64,000 bases of DNA from Myxococcales bacterium. GTDB lineage: Bacteria > Myxococcota_A > Polyangia > Haliangiales > Haliangiaceae. The translations under genes were made by a program, and so were the position numbers. The stretch covers positions 122,001-186,000 of the forward strand of contig JADJGV010000012.1 in the NCBI GenBank assembly GCA_016707895.1. The letters run 5' to 3'. This document shows positions 11,853 through 22,083 of the stretch, piece by piece. Each line of letters opens with the position of its first letter. Within the stretch, counting starts at the first letter, position 1. Under the pieces are notes generated by a model that was not told where the DNA came from, made no database searches, and worked only from the letters and a program-made list of their open reading frames with translations.

Positions 11853-12848
11853 ATGCGTGCATCGTCTACTCTCGTGACTGTCCTCGCCATGGGCGCGCTC
11901 GCCGCGACCGGCTGCGGCAAGGTGCCGGGCATGGGTGGCAAGAGCAAGGTCGATCCCAACAGCTGCGGCAACTACGCGGTCTCGGACGCCGGGCGCAAGC
12001 TGCACGGCTTCCTCGAGGCCACCGTGGCCCTCGAGGTCGCCGCGAACAAGGTCGAGTCGGTCGTCAAGGAGAGCTGCGTCATCATGGGCCACGAGCTCAA
12101 GATGGCGGAGAGCGACCTGTCGGGTTCGACCGACGCGGTCTGCAACAAGGTGATCGAGAACCTCAAGGCGGGCATGTCGGCCAGCTTCAAGGCCGACGCC
12201 AAGCTCGACATCCAGTACAAGCCGGCGGTCTGCACGGTGAACGCCGACATCGCGGCGCGCGCCGCCGCGCAGTGCGAGGCCAAGGCCGAGGCCGACATCG
12301 GCGTCACCTGCAGCGGCACCTGCAACGGCACCTGCGACGGCCAGTGCAGCGGCAGCGGCACCGCCGGCACCGGCGGCAGCAGCGGCTCGGGCAACTGCAA
12401 CGGACAGTGCTCGGGCACCTGCCACGGCGGCTGCGACGGCACCGCCGACGTCAACGCGTCGGCGCAGTGCAAGGCCGAGGCGGAGGTCAAGGCCTCGGTC
12501 GACGTCGAGTGCTCCGAGCCCGAGCTGACGGTCAACGCCGACGCGTCGGCGGTGCTCGACACTTCGAAGGCGGAGCTGACCCTGGCCGCGATCCGCAACG
12601 GCATGCCGAAGATGCTGTCGATCCAGGCCCGCCTGCGCCCGCTGCAGGCCGCGGCCACCACGTGGGCCAAGAGCGCCCGCGAGCTCGGCGCCGCCAGCGG
12701 CGAGCTGGCGCAGTCGTTCAAGGATCAGGCGCTGTGCATCAGCGGCCAGATCTCGGGCGCGGTCGCCGCGATCGCGCACATCGAGGCGTCGATCAACGTC
12801 TCGGTGTCGGTCTCGGCCTCGGCCTCGGGCTCGGTCGGCACGAACTGA
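11853..12848 (+). CDS. Cysteine-rich lipoprotein with CxGxC repeats
   Basis: 331 aa, unknown function. A strong ribosome-binding site (GAAGGAG) precedes the ATG. The signal sequence ends in AATGCG (lipobox). The middle (about residues 150-196) is built of C-x-G-x-C steps in two blocks of four cysteines separated by a Gly/Ser linker. Flanking regions are Ala/Lys/Glu-rich and probably helical. The end is a Val/Ser-rich stretch (INVSVSVSASASGSVG). Myxobacteria encode many such secreted low-complexity proteins, but I know of no assigned role. A family A double hairpin starts 7 nt after the stop. Confidence 0.85.
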   Translation: MRASSTLVTVLAMGALAATGCGKVPGMGGKSKVDPNSCGNYAVSDAGRKLHGFLEATVALEVAANKVESVVKESCVIMGHELKMAESDLSGSTDAVCNKVIENLKAGMSASFKADAKLDIQYKPAVCTVNADIAARAAAQCEAKAEADIGVTCSGTCNGTCDGQCSGSGTAGTGGSSGSGNCNGQCSGTCHGGCDGTADVNASAQCKAEAEVKASVDVECSEPELTVNADASAVLDTSKAELTLAAIRNGMPKMLSIQARLRPLQAAATTWAKSARELGAASGELAQSFKDQALCISGQISGAVAAIAHIEASINVSVSVSASASGSVGTN

Positions 12849-12855
12849 GACAATA

Positions 12856-12920
12856 GAGGGTCTTTCGCAAAGACCCTCCCCCGGCATTCGCCGGGGCCCC
12901 CACCCGAAACGCGAGAGCCC
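12856..12920 (+). repeat. Family A double-hairpin element, copy A1
   Basis: Hairpin 1 (12856-12878) has arms GAGGGTCTTT / AAAGACCCTC around CGC. Hairpin 2 (12879-12896) has arms CCCCGGC / GCCGGGG around ATTC and directly abuts hairpin 1. The tail CCCACCCGAAACGCGAGAG follows. It begins 7 nt after the stop codon of the Cys-rich lipoprotein and could terminate its transcript, although no T tract follows. The tail's CCGAAACGC can pair with GCGTTTCGG near 12972-12980. Confidence 0.8.
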
Positions 12921-12969
12921 ACATCGCAGATCGGGTGGTCGCCACCGGGCGCCGGCAACGGCGCCCGCG

Positions 12970-13015
12970 TTGCGTTTCGGACTCCGGCTCCGGTTGCGGT
13001 TCCGGCCTCCGGACC
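12970..13015 (+). repeat. Degenerate CTCCGG hexamer array
   Basis: Imperfect hexamers of the type CTCCGG, TTCCGG and TTGCGG follow the family A element downstream of the Cys-rich lipoprotein gene. The composition is like the array at 53767-53857. No function is visible. Confidence 0.45.
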
Positions 13016-13061
13016 TGGCGTGCGCAAGGTGGGCTTCAGGTCGGGGGGGACTAACCGATCG

Positions 13062-13370
13062 ATGACGCGCGCCGAGGTAGTCGCTCGCGCCGGCCGGCGG
13101 GTCGCCGGTGGACCGGGTGGCGCGCGCGTCGAGCAGGCCGCGCGCGAGCGCTACCGCCGGCTGCGCTGGGCGGTGATCACCGCGCTGGCGGTCGCGACCG
13201 CGGCGCTGATCACGCTGGGCGCGCTGCGCCGCGCCGATCGGGCGTGGGCCGCGGCGCGGACCGCGGTGCGCGACCACGCCGACGCCGAGCGGCGCTTCCA
13301 GGCCGCGGACGCCGCTCGCCAGCGCGACGTTGCACCGCGCGGCCCACCCGACGGGCCGCTGTGCGAGTGA
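13062..13370 (+). CDS. Small single-pass membrane protein, hypothetical
   Basis: 102 aa. An Arg-rich N-terminal segment of about 35 residues precedes one hydrophobic helix (WAVITALAVATAALITLGAL), then a charged helical segment (ADRAWAAARTAVRDHADAERR). Codon use is as GC-rich as in neighbouring genes, which supports it being real, but no family is recognised. The ATG at 13062 was preferred over an upstream GTG at 13020. Its stop abuts that of the convergent DUF3025 gene with no spacer. Confidence 0.55.
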   Translation: MTRAEVVARAGRRVAGGPGGARVEQAARERYRRLRWAVITALAVATAALITLGALRRADRAWAAARTAVRDHADAERRFQAADAARQRDVAPRGPPDGPLCE

Positions 13371-13997
13371 TCACGCGCCCCACGGCGCCAGCGCCGCGTC
13401 GTCGATCGCCACCCCCGGTCCCGGCTCGACCGCGGCGCCCGCCTCGAGCGCCGCCGCCAGCGCCGCGTCGACCCGATCGGCGCGCCACGCGACCTCGGCG
13501 GGCAGCCGCAGCACCGCGGCGCGCACCGCCACCGCGCCCCGGGCCGCGTGCTCGAGGATCGCGTGGCCGAACACCACCGCCCGTCCACCGACGGCGATCA
13601 GGCCGCCCTCGTCGAGCAGCGCCAGCCGGTCGTGGGCCGGCGCCCGGGCCCCCGGCAGCTTCGCGCCCGCGGCGTAGCGCGCGCGCTGGAAGTCGGCCAG
13701 CCGCGCCGTCAGCGTGCGCTTGGCCCGCGGGAACGTCGCCCACACGATCGCGTTCCACAGGTCGTGGGCGTTGTCGGCGCGGGTCGGCACGCACCCGGCG
13801 TCGGCGATCGCCAGCTCATACGGCGCGGTGGCCGCGTCCTGCTCGACCAGCCGCACCGCGGCGGCGCGCAGCCCGCCGCCCAGCGCGCGATCGAGCTCGG
13901 CGACGGTCGGCCACCGCGGCAGCGCCGCCAGCCCCGCGATCGCCGGCCCGTAGGCCGCGAACCGCGGGCCGCTCCACGCGGGTGGCCAGGCCAGCAC
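13371..13997 (-). CDS. DUF3025-like protein
   Basis: 208 aa. The segment HDLWNAIVWATFPRAKRTLTA matches the characteristic HDxxNAxxWxxFPxxK core of DUF3025, and a second conserved-looking block reads DRLALLDEGG. The domain is found in proteobacteria and has no assigned biochemical role. There is no signal peptide or membrane segment, so it is probably cytoplasmic. It is convergent with the small membrane protein and divergent from plsX. Confidence 0.75.
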   Translation of the reverse strand: MLAWPPAWSGPRFAAYGPAIAGLAALPRWPTVAELDRALGGGLRAAAVRLVEQDAATAPYELAIADAGCVPTRADNAHDLWNAIVWATFPRAKRTLTARLADFQRARYAAGAKLPGARAPAHDRLALLDEGGLIAVGGRAVVFGHAILEHAARGAVAVRAAVLRLPAEVAWRADRVDAALAAALEAGAAVEPGPGVAIDDAALAPWGA

Positions 13998-14071
13998 GCC
14001 CCGACGCTACCAGAAGCGATCGTCCCCGAAGTGGCCGCGACACCACGACCCGTGCCATCATCGCCCCGCCG

Positions 14072-15118
14072 ATGCAACGGATCGTCGTCGACGCCATGGG
14101 CGGGGATCACGCCCCCGAAGAGATCGTCAAGGGCGCGGCCGAGGCGTCGCTGGCGCTGCCCGACGCCGAGCTGATCCTGGTCGGCGACGCCGAGGTCATC
14201 GGCGCGACGCTGCCGCGGCTGCGCCACGACGGCGCCCGGGTGCGCGTGCACCACGCCGCGCAGGTCGTCGAGATGGACGAGAAGCCGGGCGAGGCGCTGG
14301 CGGCCAAGCCCGACGCGTCGATCCTGATCGCCGCCGGCCTGGTCGCCGCCGGCGAAGGCGACGCGCTGGTGTCCGCCGGCAACACCGGCGCCAGCGTGCT
14401 GGCGTGCGCGCGCGCCTGGAAGCTCATCCCCGGCGTGCGCCGCGCGGCGCTGGCCTCGGTCTACCCCACCGAGCTGCGCCGCGGCGAGAAGAACGATCCG
14501 TTCTCGCTGATCCTCGACGTCGGCGCCACCATCGACGCCTCCGCCGAGGACCTGGTCACGTTCGCGATCATGGGCGCGGCCTACGCCAGCCTGGTGTCGC
14601 GCAACCGGCGGCCGCGGGTCGCGCTCTTGTCCAACGGCACCGAGGCCGGCAAGGGCCCGGCGGCGGTGGTCGAGGCCCACCAGCTCTTGCTCGAGGCCAC
14701 GCAGCTCAACTTCATCGGCAACGTCGAAGGCCTCGACATCCCGCGCGGCGTCGCCGACGTGATCGTCTGCAACGGCTTCGTCGGCAACGTCGTCCTGAAG
14801 ATGCTCGAGGGCGTGTCCGAGACCGTGGTCCGGCTGGCCCGCTACGCGCACAAGGAGAAGCTCACCTGGCGCATCGGGCTGATGGCGCTGTCGAGCGCGC
14901 TGGCCCAGCTCAAGGCCGTGACCGACTGGCAGCAGTACGGCGGCGCGCCGCTGCTCGGCCTCGAGCACCCGTTCATCAAGGCCCACGGCCGGTCGACCGC
15001 ACCGGCGATCACCAACGCCATCAAGGTCGCGGCCAAGGCCTCGGCCGGCGACCTGTGCGGCCACATCGGCCGCGGCCTGGCCGAGCTGTCGGCGCGCCGC
15101 GAGGGCAGCGCGCCGTGA
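14072..15118 (+). CDS. plsX: Phosphate acyltransferase PlsX
   Basis: 348 aa. It converts acyl-ACP and phosphate to acyl-phosphate, the donor used by PlsY in phospholipid synthesis. It begins MQRIVVDAMGGDHAP, the canonical PlsX start. Family blocks follow: ALVSAGNTGA, LLSNGTEAGKG, NFIGNVEGLD and DVIVCNGFVGNVVLK. Length is normal for the family. No plsY, fabH or rpmF is adjacent, unlike the common rpmF-plsX-fabH order. Instead the next gene, overlapping by 4 bp (GTGA), is a HAD-type phosphatase. Confidence 0.96.
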   Translation: MQRIVVDAMGGDHAPEEIVKGAAEASLALPDAELILVGDAEVIGATLPRLRHDGARVRVHHAAQVVEMDEKPGEALAAKPDASILIAAGLVAAGEGDALVSAGNTGASVLACARAWKLIPGVRRAALASVYPTELRRGEKNDPFSLILDVGATIDASAEDLVTFAIMGAAYASLVSRNRRPRVALLSNGTEAGKGPAAVVEAHQLLLEATQLNFIGNVEGLDIPRGVADVIVCNGFVGNVVLKMLEGVSETVVRLARYAHKEKLTWRIGLMALSSALAQLKAVTDWQQYGGAPLLGLEHPFIKAHGRSTAPAITNAIKVAAKASAGDLCGHIGRGLAELSARREGSAP

Positions 15119-16158
15119 CCGCCCCGCGCCACGTCTTCCGCTGGGATCTCGACAAGACCTACCTCCGCACCGAGTTCGACAGCCTCGGCGATCTGATCAA
15201 GAGCGCGATCGAGACCGCCGCCGACAAGCAGGCCTACCCCGGCGCCACGGCGCTGTTGCGGACGCTGTCGACCACCGACGGCTACAAGGTGTGCATCGTC
15301 AGCGGCAGCCCGACCCAGATGCGGACGGTGCTGGCCGCGAAGCTGGCCCTCGACGGCGTCACCTACGACGAGTTCGTCCTCAAGGACAACGTCCGCAACA
15401 TCCTGCGTGGCCGCTTCCGCGCGCTGCGCGCCCAGATCCCGTACAAGCTGCCGGCGCTCCTGGGCAGCCGCGGCGGATCGCCGCCCGCGCCGGCCGAGAC
15501 GCTGTTCGGCGACGACGCCGAGGCCGACGCGATCGTCTACTGCTTGTACGCCGACCTCCTCGCCGGCCGCGTCGATCAGGACACCCTCGCCCGCATCCTG
15601 TCGTCGGCGCGCGCCTACGACGACGAGGCGGCGCGCACGCTGGCGCTGGCCCGCCAGGCGCCGAAGGGCGACGTGGTCCGGCGGATCGTCATCCACCTCG
15701 ACCGCCGCTCGCCGCCCCTCGGCTTCCGTCAGTTCGGGCCGCGGCTGGTGCCGGTGTTCAACTACTTCCAGGCGGCGCTGGTGCTGTTCGCCGACGGCGT
15801 GCTCGACGCGCGCCAGCTGTTGTTCGTGGCGTTCGAGATGCTCGACTCGGGGCAGTACCACCTGGCGACGCTCGCCAACTCGCTCCAGGACCTGATGCGC
15901 CGCAACCGCCTCGGCAGCGACACGGTCCTGCGCCTGGCCGACGAGGTCGGGGCGATGACCACCGGCGGCCTGTTGTCGGCGCGTCCGGATCTGCCGCCGT
16001 TCGCGACCATCGCGCGCGCGTTCACCGAGCGGGTGCGCGAGCTGCGCGGCGCCGCGCCGGTGGCGTGGCCCACCGACCCCGAGCCCCTCGACTACGTGTC
16101 GCTGGTCGATCACGAGCACGATCACCGACGCGCCCGCCGCCGCCGCGGGCACGGCTGA
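15115..16158 (+). CDS. HAD-superfamily phosphatase-like protein coupled to plsX
   Basis: 347 aa. The N-terminus has a DXDXT-type motif (WDLDKTYL), then SGS in CIVSGSPTQMR (motif II), a Lys in VLKDN (motif III) and GDDAEADA (motif IV), so all four HAD motifs can be placed. The layout resembles App1/DUF2183-type phosphatidate phosphatases, although the match is loose. The C-terminal half (about residues 190-330) is helical and unrecognised. Translational coupling with plsX suggests a role in lipid phosphate metabolism, which is inference. The C-terminus is His/Arg-rich. Confidence 0.72.
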   Translation: MTAPRHVFRWDLDKTYLRTEFDSLGDLIKSAIETAADKQAYPGATALLRTLSTTDGYKVCIVSGSPTQMRTVLAAKLALDGVTYDEFVLKDNVRNILRGRFRALRAQIPYKLPALLGSRGGSPPAPAETLFGDDAEADAIVYCLYADLLAGRVDQDTLARILSSARAYDDEAARTLALARQAPKGDVVRRIVIHLDRRSPPLGFRQFGPRLVPVFNYFQAALVLFADGVLDARQLLFVAFEMLDSGQYHLATLANSLQDLMRRNRLGSDTVLRLADEVGAMTTGGLLSARPDLPPFATIARAFTERVRELRGAAPVAWPTDPEPLDYVSLVDHEHDHRRARRRRGHG

Positions 16159-16270
16159 TTCGCTGATCGCCGTTGATCAGGCCTGGCCGGCATCGATCAG
16201 GGGCCATGTCATCCCGAGTAAGACGGCGGCTCACCACGTCGCTCGCGCGGACGGTGTTAGGATCGTCGTC

Positions 16271-17761
16271 GTGGTCGCCGCCGACGTCGCGCCGCTGGTC
16301 CTCGGCGATACCGTGCTGGAGCGGTACCGGACCATCGAGCTGATCGCCAAGGGCGGCCACAGCGTGGTCTTCCGCGGCCGGGACGAGCGGCTCGAGCGGC
16401 CGGTGTGCATCAAGGTGTTCACGACGGTGCCCGGCGACGCGGGCATCGCCCAGACCAGCTACGAGCACTTCGTGCAGGAGGCGTTCGCGCTGTCGCGGCT
16501 GACCCACCCGCACACGCTGCGCATCTACGACTTCGGCCACCTCGGCGAGGCCACGCCGTTCCACGTCTCCGAGTACATGAACGGCGGCACGCTCACCACC
16601 CAGGTCAAGGAGCACGGCCGCCTCGACGCCGCCGAGACGCTCAAGGTCACCCGCGCGATGTGCGACGCGCTGGCCGAGGCGCACTCGCTCGGCATCGTCC
16701 ACCGCGACGTGAAGCCCCACAACATCCTGTTCGCGATGGTGGGGACCGCGCGGCTGGCCAAGCTGGCCGACTTCGGCGTCGCCAAGTGGCACGAGCACGC
16801 CACCGCCAGCGCATCGAGCTCGGCGGCCCGCGCCGGCGACACCCAGGTGGTGTCGGGGCAGCGGATGGCGATGTACTCGCCGAGCTGGGCCGCGCCCGAG
16901 CAGCTCGCCGGCCAGGGGGTCAGCGCCGCCACCGACATCTACTCGCTGGCGCTGGTCGCGGTGTACATGCTCACCGGCCGCGCGATCTTCGCCGACGACG
17001 ATCTCTACGAGGGCTACCGCAAGCGGCGGCGCTCCGACGAGCTGGTCGCCGAGGCGCTCGCCGCCGTCGAGCTCCCGGCCGCGGCGCGCGACCTGCTCGC
17101 GCGCGCGCTGCGCTTCCACCCCGACGAGCGCCCCGACGACGCCACGCTGTTCGGCGTCGAGCTGGCCGAGGCGTTCGAGCCGATCACCGGTCCGGCGGCG
17201 CGGCTGCCCGAGGCCACCGGCCGGGCGCCGTCGCCGGTCGAGCTGGTGCCCTCGGCCGAGCCCGCGCCGGCGCGGCCGAGCCGCCCGCCCCCGACCCGCC
17301 GCCTCACCGTCGGCGCGGCGTTCGAGGTGGCCAAGCGCCGCGGCGGCTTCGCGGCCATGACCAACGGTCAGGTCGACGTCGCCGGCCTGGGCGGCACCAC
17401 CCGGGTGCGGGTGACGCTGCTGCCGCCGACCGGCGGTCGCCGCCAGGTCCACCTCAAGGGGCTGTCGTCGTTCCTCGGCAAGAAGGGCGGGCGCCCGTCG
17501 GTGGCGGTCCAGCTCGACGGCGACGCCATGCTCGACCTCTACGGCCGCGGCAACGTCGCGACCGGCCGGCTGCGGGTGTCGTTTGGCACCCCGGCCGCGG
17601 GCCACACCGTGTTCCACTTCGGCGACGAGTCGGTCGCGGTCGGCCTCGACGACTGCCCCGACGCCGTGCTGGTCGACTTCGGCGGCGGCGCCGAGTGCGC
17701 GCTGGTCTACAGCCCGGTCTATAATCCCACGGCCGATCAGCGTCGCCGTCGACGAACCTAA
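16271..17761 (+). CDS. Eukaryote-like Ser/Thr protein kinase with unrecognised C-terminal domain
   Basis: 496 aa. Kinase domain about residues 10-295: glycine loop IAKGGHSVVF, Lys48 in CIKVF, probable alpha-C Glu70, catalytic loop HRDVKPHN (144-151), DFG at 167-169, APEQL, then DIYSLALVAVYML. It is predicted active. A Pro-rich linker (about 300-350) leads to a C-terminal region of about 140 residues of beta character (GRRQVHLKGLSSFLGKKGG, GRLRVSFGTP). That region may be a target-binding or PilZ-like module, but I cannot assign it. No transmembrane helix is seen. It lies 26 bases before a second kinase gene. Confidence 0.9.
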   Translation: MVAADVAPLVLGDTVLERYRTIELIAKGGHSVVFRGRDERLERPVCIKVFTTVPGDAGIAQTSYEHFVQEAFALSRLTHPHTLRIYDFGHLGEATPFHVSEYMNGGTLTTQVKEHGRLDAAETLKVTRAMCDALAEAHSLGIVHRDVKPHNILFAMVGTARLAKLADFGVAKWHEHATASASSSAARAGDTQVVSGQRMAMYSPSWAAPEQLAGQGVSAATDIYSLALVAVYMLTGRAIFADDDLYEGYRKRRRSDELVAEALAAVELPAAARDLLARALRFHPDERPDDATLFGVELAEAFEPITGPAARLPEATGRAPSPVELVPSAEPAPARPSRPPPTRRLTVGAAFEVAKRRGGFAAMTNGQVDVAGLGGTTRVRVTLLPPTGGRRQVHLKGLSSFLGKKGGRPSVAVQLDGDAMLDLYGRGNVATGRLRVSFGTPAAGHTVFHFGDESVAVGLDDCPDAVLVDFGGGAECALVYSPVYNPTADQRRRRRT

Positions 17762-17787
17762 GTTCACGAGCCGCGGCTCACCAACCC

Positions 17788-19393
<1,606 letters not shown>

Positions 19394-19404
<11 letters not shown>

Positions 19405-20683
19405 CGGGGGGACCGGCGGCGGGGCCGAAGGCGGCCTCGAGGCGGGCCGCGGCGGTGGCCGCGCCGTCCTCGACGCGGGCGGCCTGCCCCAGGGCCTCGG
19501 CGCGGGCGGCGATGGCGGGATCGCCGAGCACGGCCCGCAGGCGGCGGGCGAGACGGCGGACCGAGACCTGGCGCGCGCGCAGGGGGCGCGCCGCGACGCC
19601 GTGCCGGTAGAGCTCGTCGGCCCAGTAGTACTGGTCGACGGCGTGCGGGATCACGATCGACGGCCGGCCGGCCCGCAGCGCGGCGTGGCTGGTGCCGGCG
19701 CCGCCGTGGTGGATCACCGCCGCGGCGCGCGGGAACACCGCGGCGTGGGGGGCGCGCGCGATCACCAGCGCGTGGGCCGCGGCCGGCAGCGCCGCGCCCG
19801 GCGGCGCCTGGATCACGCAGCGCGCCTCGACCTCGGCGCAGGCCGCGATGGTCGCCGCCGCGGTGGCCCCGGCGCGCTCCGGATCCAGCGCGGCCATGCT
19901 CCCGAGCGTGAAGAACACCGGCGGCGGGCCGGCGGCGACGAAGTCGGCCAGCGCCGGGGGCACCGGCTCGGCGGTCGCCGGCAGGGCCAGCTCGCCGCTG
20001 ACCGCGATCGCCGCCGGCCAGTCGTCGGGGCGCTGCAGCAGCGCCGGCGACATCGCCACCAGCACCAGGCGCGCCTCGGCCACCAGGCGCCGGGTCACGT
20101 CGGCGACCGGCGGCGCGCCGCGCGCCGCGCGCACCGCATTCACCCGCGGCGCGATCATGCGATCCATCACCCGCCGCGCCAGCCCCCACAGCGCGCGGTT
20201 GCCCCAGGCGCCCAGGTGCGGCGCGCCGATCGGCGGCATGCGCCGGGTCTCGAACATCGGCGCGAACGCCACGCACGCGTACGCCTGCCCCGCCAGCGTC
20301 GCCGCGGTCACCGCCGGGTGATCCATGACGTGGACCACCGACGCGTCGGCCCACCGCACCAGCTCGTCGGCCGCCGCGGCGATCTGCTCGGCGACGGGGT
20401 CGAGCGTGTCTTCGAGGATGACCCGCAGCTGCGTCAACGCGTTGCGCCGGCGGAAGTTGGCGCGGGCGTGCGCGAGGATGGTGGCGTGGTGGTCGCGGTA
20501 GTACGCGGCGGCGATCGGCTCGTCGGCGACGCCGGCCGCCCGGGCCAGCGCGCCGAGATCGGCGCCGTCGACGCACGCGTAGGCCACGCGCACCTGGTGG
20601 CCGCGCGCCACCAGCGCCGCGGCCAGCGCGAAGAACGGTCGGATGTCACCCTCGGTGCCCCAGGTGTGCAGCGCGAGCTTCAT
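19394..20683 (-). CDS. GT1-type glycosyltransferase (UGT/sterol-glucosyltransferase-like)
   Basis: 429 aa, GT-B fold. The N-terminal domain starts MKLALHTWGTEGDIRPF, matching the GxxGDxxPF acceptor-domain signature of UGT-like enzymes. The C-terminal sugar-nucleotide domain holds FFTLGSMAA and the donor motif PRAAAVIHHGGAGTSHAALRAGRPSIVIP, ending with DQYYWADEL. These enzymes glycosylate lipids, sterols or natural products. No biosynthetic cluster surrounds it, so the substrate is open. Its 3' end overlaps that of the convergent kinase gene. Confidence 0.9.
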
Positions 20684-20819
20684 GGTCTCGATGCGGTCCG
20701 ATGCCGCGCGGCCCTGCGTCGTCGCAACGCACCGCGCCGTCCGCAGGGGCGGCTCAGTCCTCAGGTGGGTACTACGTGCTCCGCACCCGGGCTCACCGCG
20801 TGAGGTCTAGCTGGACCGC

Positions 20820-20928
20820 GCGAGGAGCCTCGCCCGCAAGGCGCCGGGGGGGGCCCACGCCGGAGCGTACGTCGGTACGTGAGGACGTGGGGGGGACCCG
20901 GCAACGCCGCGGGCGAGGCCCGCAGCCG
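20820..20928 (-). repeat. Family B element, copy B1 (conserved core with covarying arms)
   Basis: On the minus strand: GGCTGCGG, arm GCCTCGCCCGC (20909-20919), a 71-nt core (20838-20908), the perfectly complementary arm GCGGGCGAGGC (20827-20837), then TCCTCGC. The core is 70/71 identical to copy B2 at 42981-43051. It contains CCCACG...CGTGGG around an inner CGTAC-CGAC-GTACG hairpin. The element begins about 24 nt after the stop codon of the PHM-like lipoprotein gene, in the sense direction. Confidence 0.85.
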
Positions 20929-20943
20929 GTCCCCCCGCTGAAC

Positions 20944-21909
20944 CTACAAACCCGCGCCGGTCGGGTTGTCCGTGCACTCGAACAGGTTCGATCCGGTCGC
21001 CGGGTAGCGGTAGAGGCCGGCGAAGCACATCTCCGAGTCCGAGCTGTCGCCGAACGGGACCGCCGCGCCGGTGGTGTTCTCGTAGGTGCACTCGACGCGG
21101 ATCTGATCGCCGCCCACCAGGTTCACCTCGGGCGTCTGCGCGAAGAAGTCCTGCTCGCCGAACGCGAACGCGCCGTCGTGCAGCACGGTCGGGGTGCCGC
21201 CGCGGATCACCGACACCTTCTGGTGCGTGGCGATCTGGTGCATGTGCGGCCACAGCGCGAACAGCTGGTAGTTGCGCCCCGCCGCGATCGTGCAGCCGCC
21301 GGTGACGGTGTACGGCGCCGGGTTGGCGGGGATCTGGAACAGGAACTTCCCGGCGAACACGAACTCGGCGAGGTTGGCCGGCGCGGTCGGCACGGTCTTG
21401 ACCAGGATGCCCGAGTCGCCCGTGATGGGCTGATCGCTCGTGTTGTACAGGTGCAGGTTGAGGTGGACCTGCTCGCCGGCGGCGACCTTCACCGCGACGC
21501 CGGCCGGCAGATCGTAGTCGGCGGTGCCGACGCCCGACGCGAACAGCATCTTCAAGCCCAGCGTGCCGACCGAGCAGTCGTACTCGCCGTCGGGCCCCTG
21601 GGTCCGGCCGTTGGTCGCGATGCTCAGCACGGTGTGGTGCGTGCCCTGCGGCGCCTGCGCCCGGAAGCCGGTGATGAAGACGTCCTGGGTCATCGTCAGG
21701 CGCACGCACTTGTACGTGTCGGGCTGGCCGCCCGGCAGCGTCCAGGTGCGCCCGATCAGCCGCGTGAAGCCCGCGGGGATCGCGGCGTCGATCCCGGCGC
21801 CGCCGTCGGGATCGCCGCCCGGTGCGTCGACGCCACCGCCGCCGCTGTCACTGCACGCCGAGACCAGGGCCAAGGTAAGGAGCGGAGCGAGCGCGCGGCT
21901 TGACTTCAT
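20944..21909 (-). CDS. PHM-like (type II copper, ascorbate-dependent monooxygenase fold) lipoprotein
   Basis: 321 aa. The signal ends in a lipobox (LVSAC, Cys19), then a Gly/Asp spacer. The copper-ligand pattern of peptidylglycine monooxygenase is present: H91-H92 (THHT), H153 (NLHLYN), H222-x-H224 (WPHMH) and M294 (SEMCFAGLY). The spacings (61, 69 and 70 residues) are almost those of rat PHM as I recall them (64, 70, 70). It is therefore probably a dinuclear-copper hydroxylase or copper protein outside the cytoplasm. Substrate unknown. A family B element follows its stop. Confidence 0.82.
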   Translation of the reverse strand: MKSSRALAPLLTLALVSACSDSGGGGVDAPGGDPDGGAGIDAAIPAGFTRLIGRTWTLPGGQPDTYKCVRLTMTQDVFITGFRAQAPQGTHHTVLSIATNGRTQGPDGEYDCSVGTLGLKMLFASGVGTADYDLPAGVAVKVAAGEQVHLNLHLYNTSDQPITGDSGILVKTVPTAPANLAEFVFAGKFLFQIPANPAPYTVTGGCTIAAGRNYQLFALWPHMHQIATHQKVSVIRGGTPTVLHDGAFAFGEQDFFAQTPEVNLVGGDQIRVECTYENTTGAAVPFGDSSDSEMCFAGLYRYPATGSNLFECTDNPTGAGL

Positions 21910-21990
21910 GAAGGCCGAGTGTACGCGATCGCCGCGATGCGCGTATGATCGACGTGGCTCGCAACCGGCTCGCGTTTCGGCTCGCCCCAG

Positions 21991-22007
21991 GTGGGACACT
22001 CTCCCAC
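21991..22007 (+). promoter_or_regulatory. Hairpin in the cheW upstream region
   Basis: Perfect 6-bp inverted repeat GTGGGA-CACTC-TCCCAC in the 174-base region between the divergent PHM-like lipoprotein and cheW genes. It could be an operator or a leader hairpin of the cheW transcript. No further evidence is visible. Confidence 0.35.
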
Positions 22008-22083
22008 GAGGACACCTCGCCCGTGACGTCCCGCTCCCCAGCTCCTGCCCGGGTCTCGCCCGCGCTCCGCGCGAGGGGCTGAC

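Noticed and set aside
12856..12896. Family A hairpins as ordinary intrinsic terminators
   Set aside because: Position fits, but no T run follows, a second hairpin and a conserved tail are present, and stems covary between copies. I therefore kept them as a repeat family whose terminator role is only possible.
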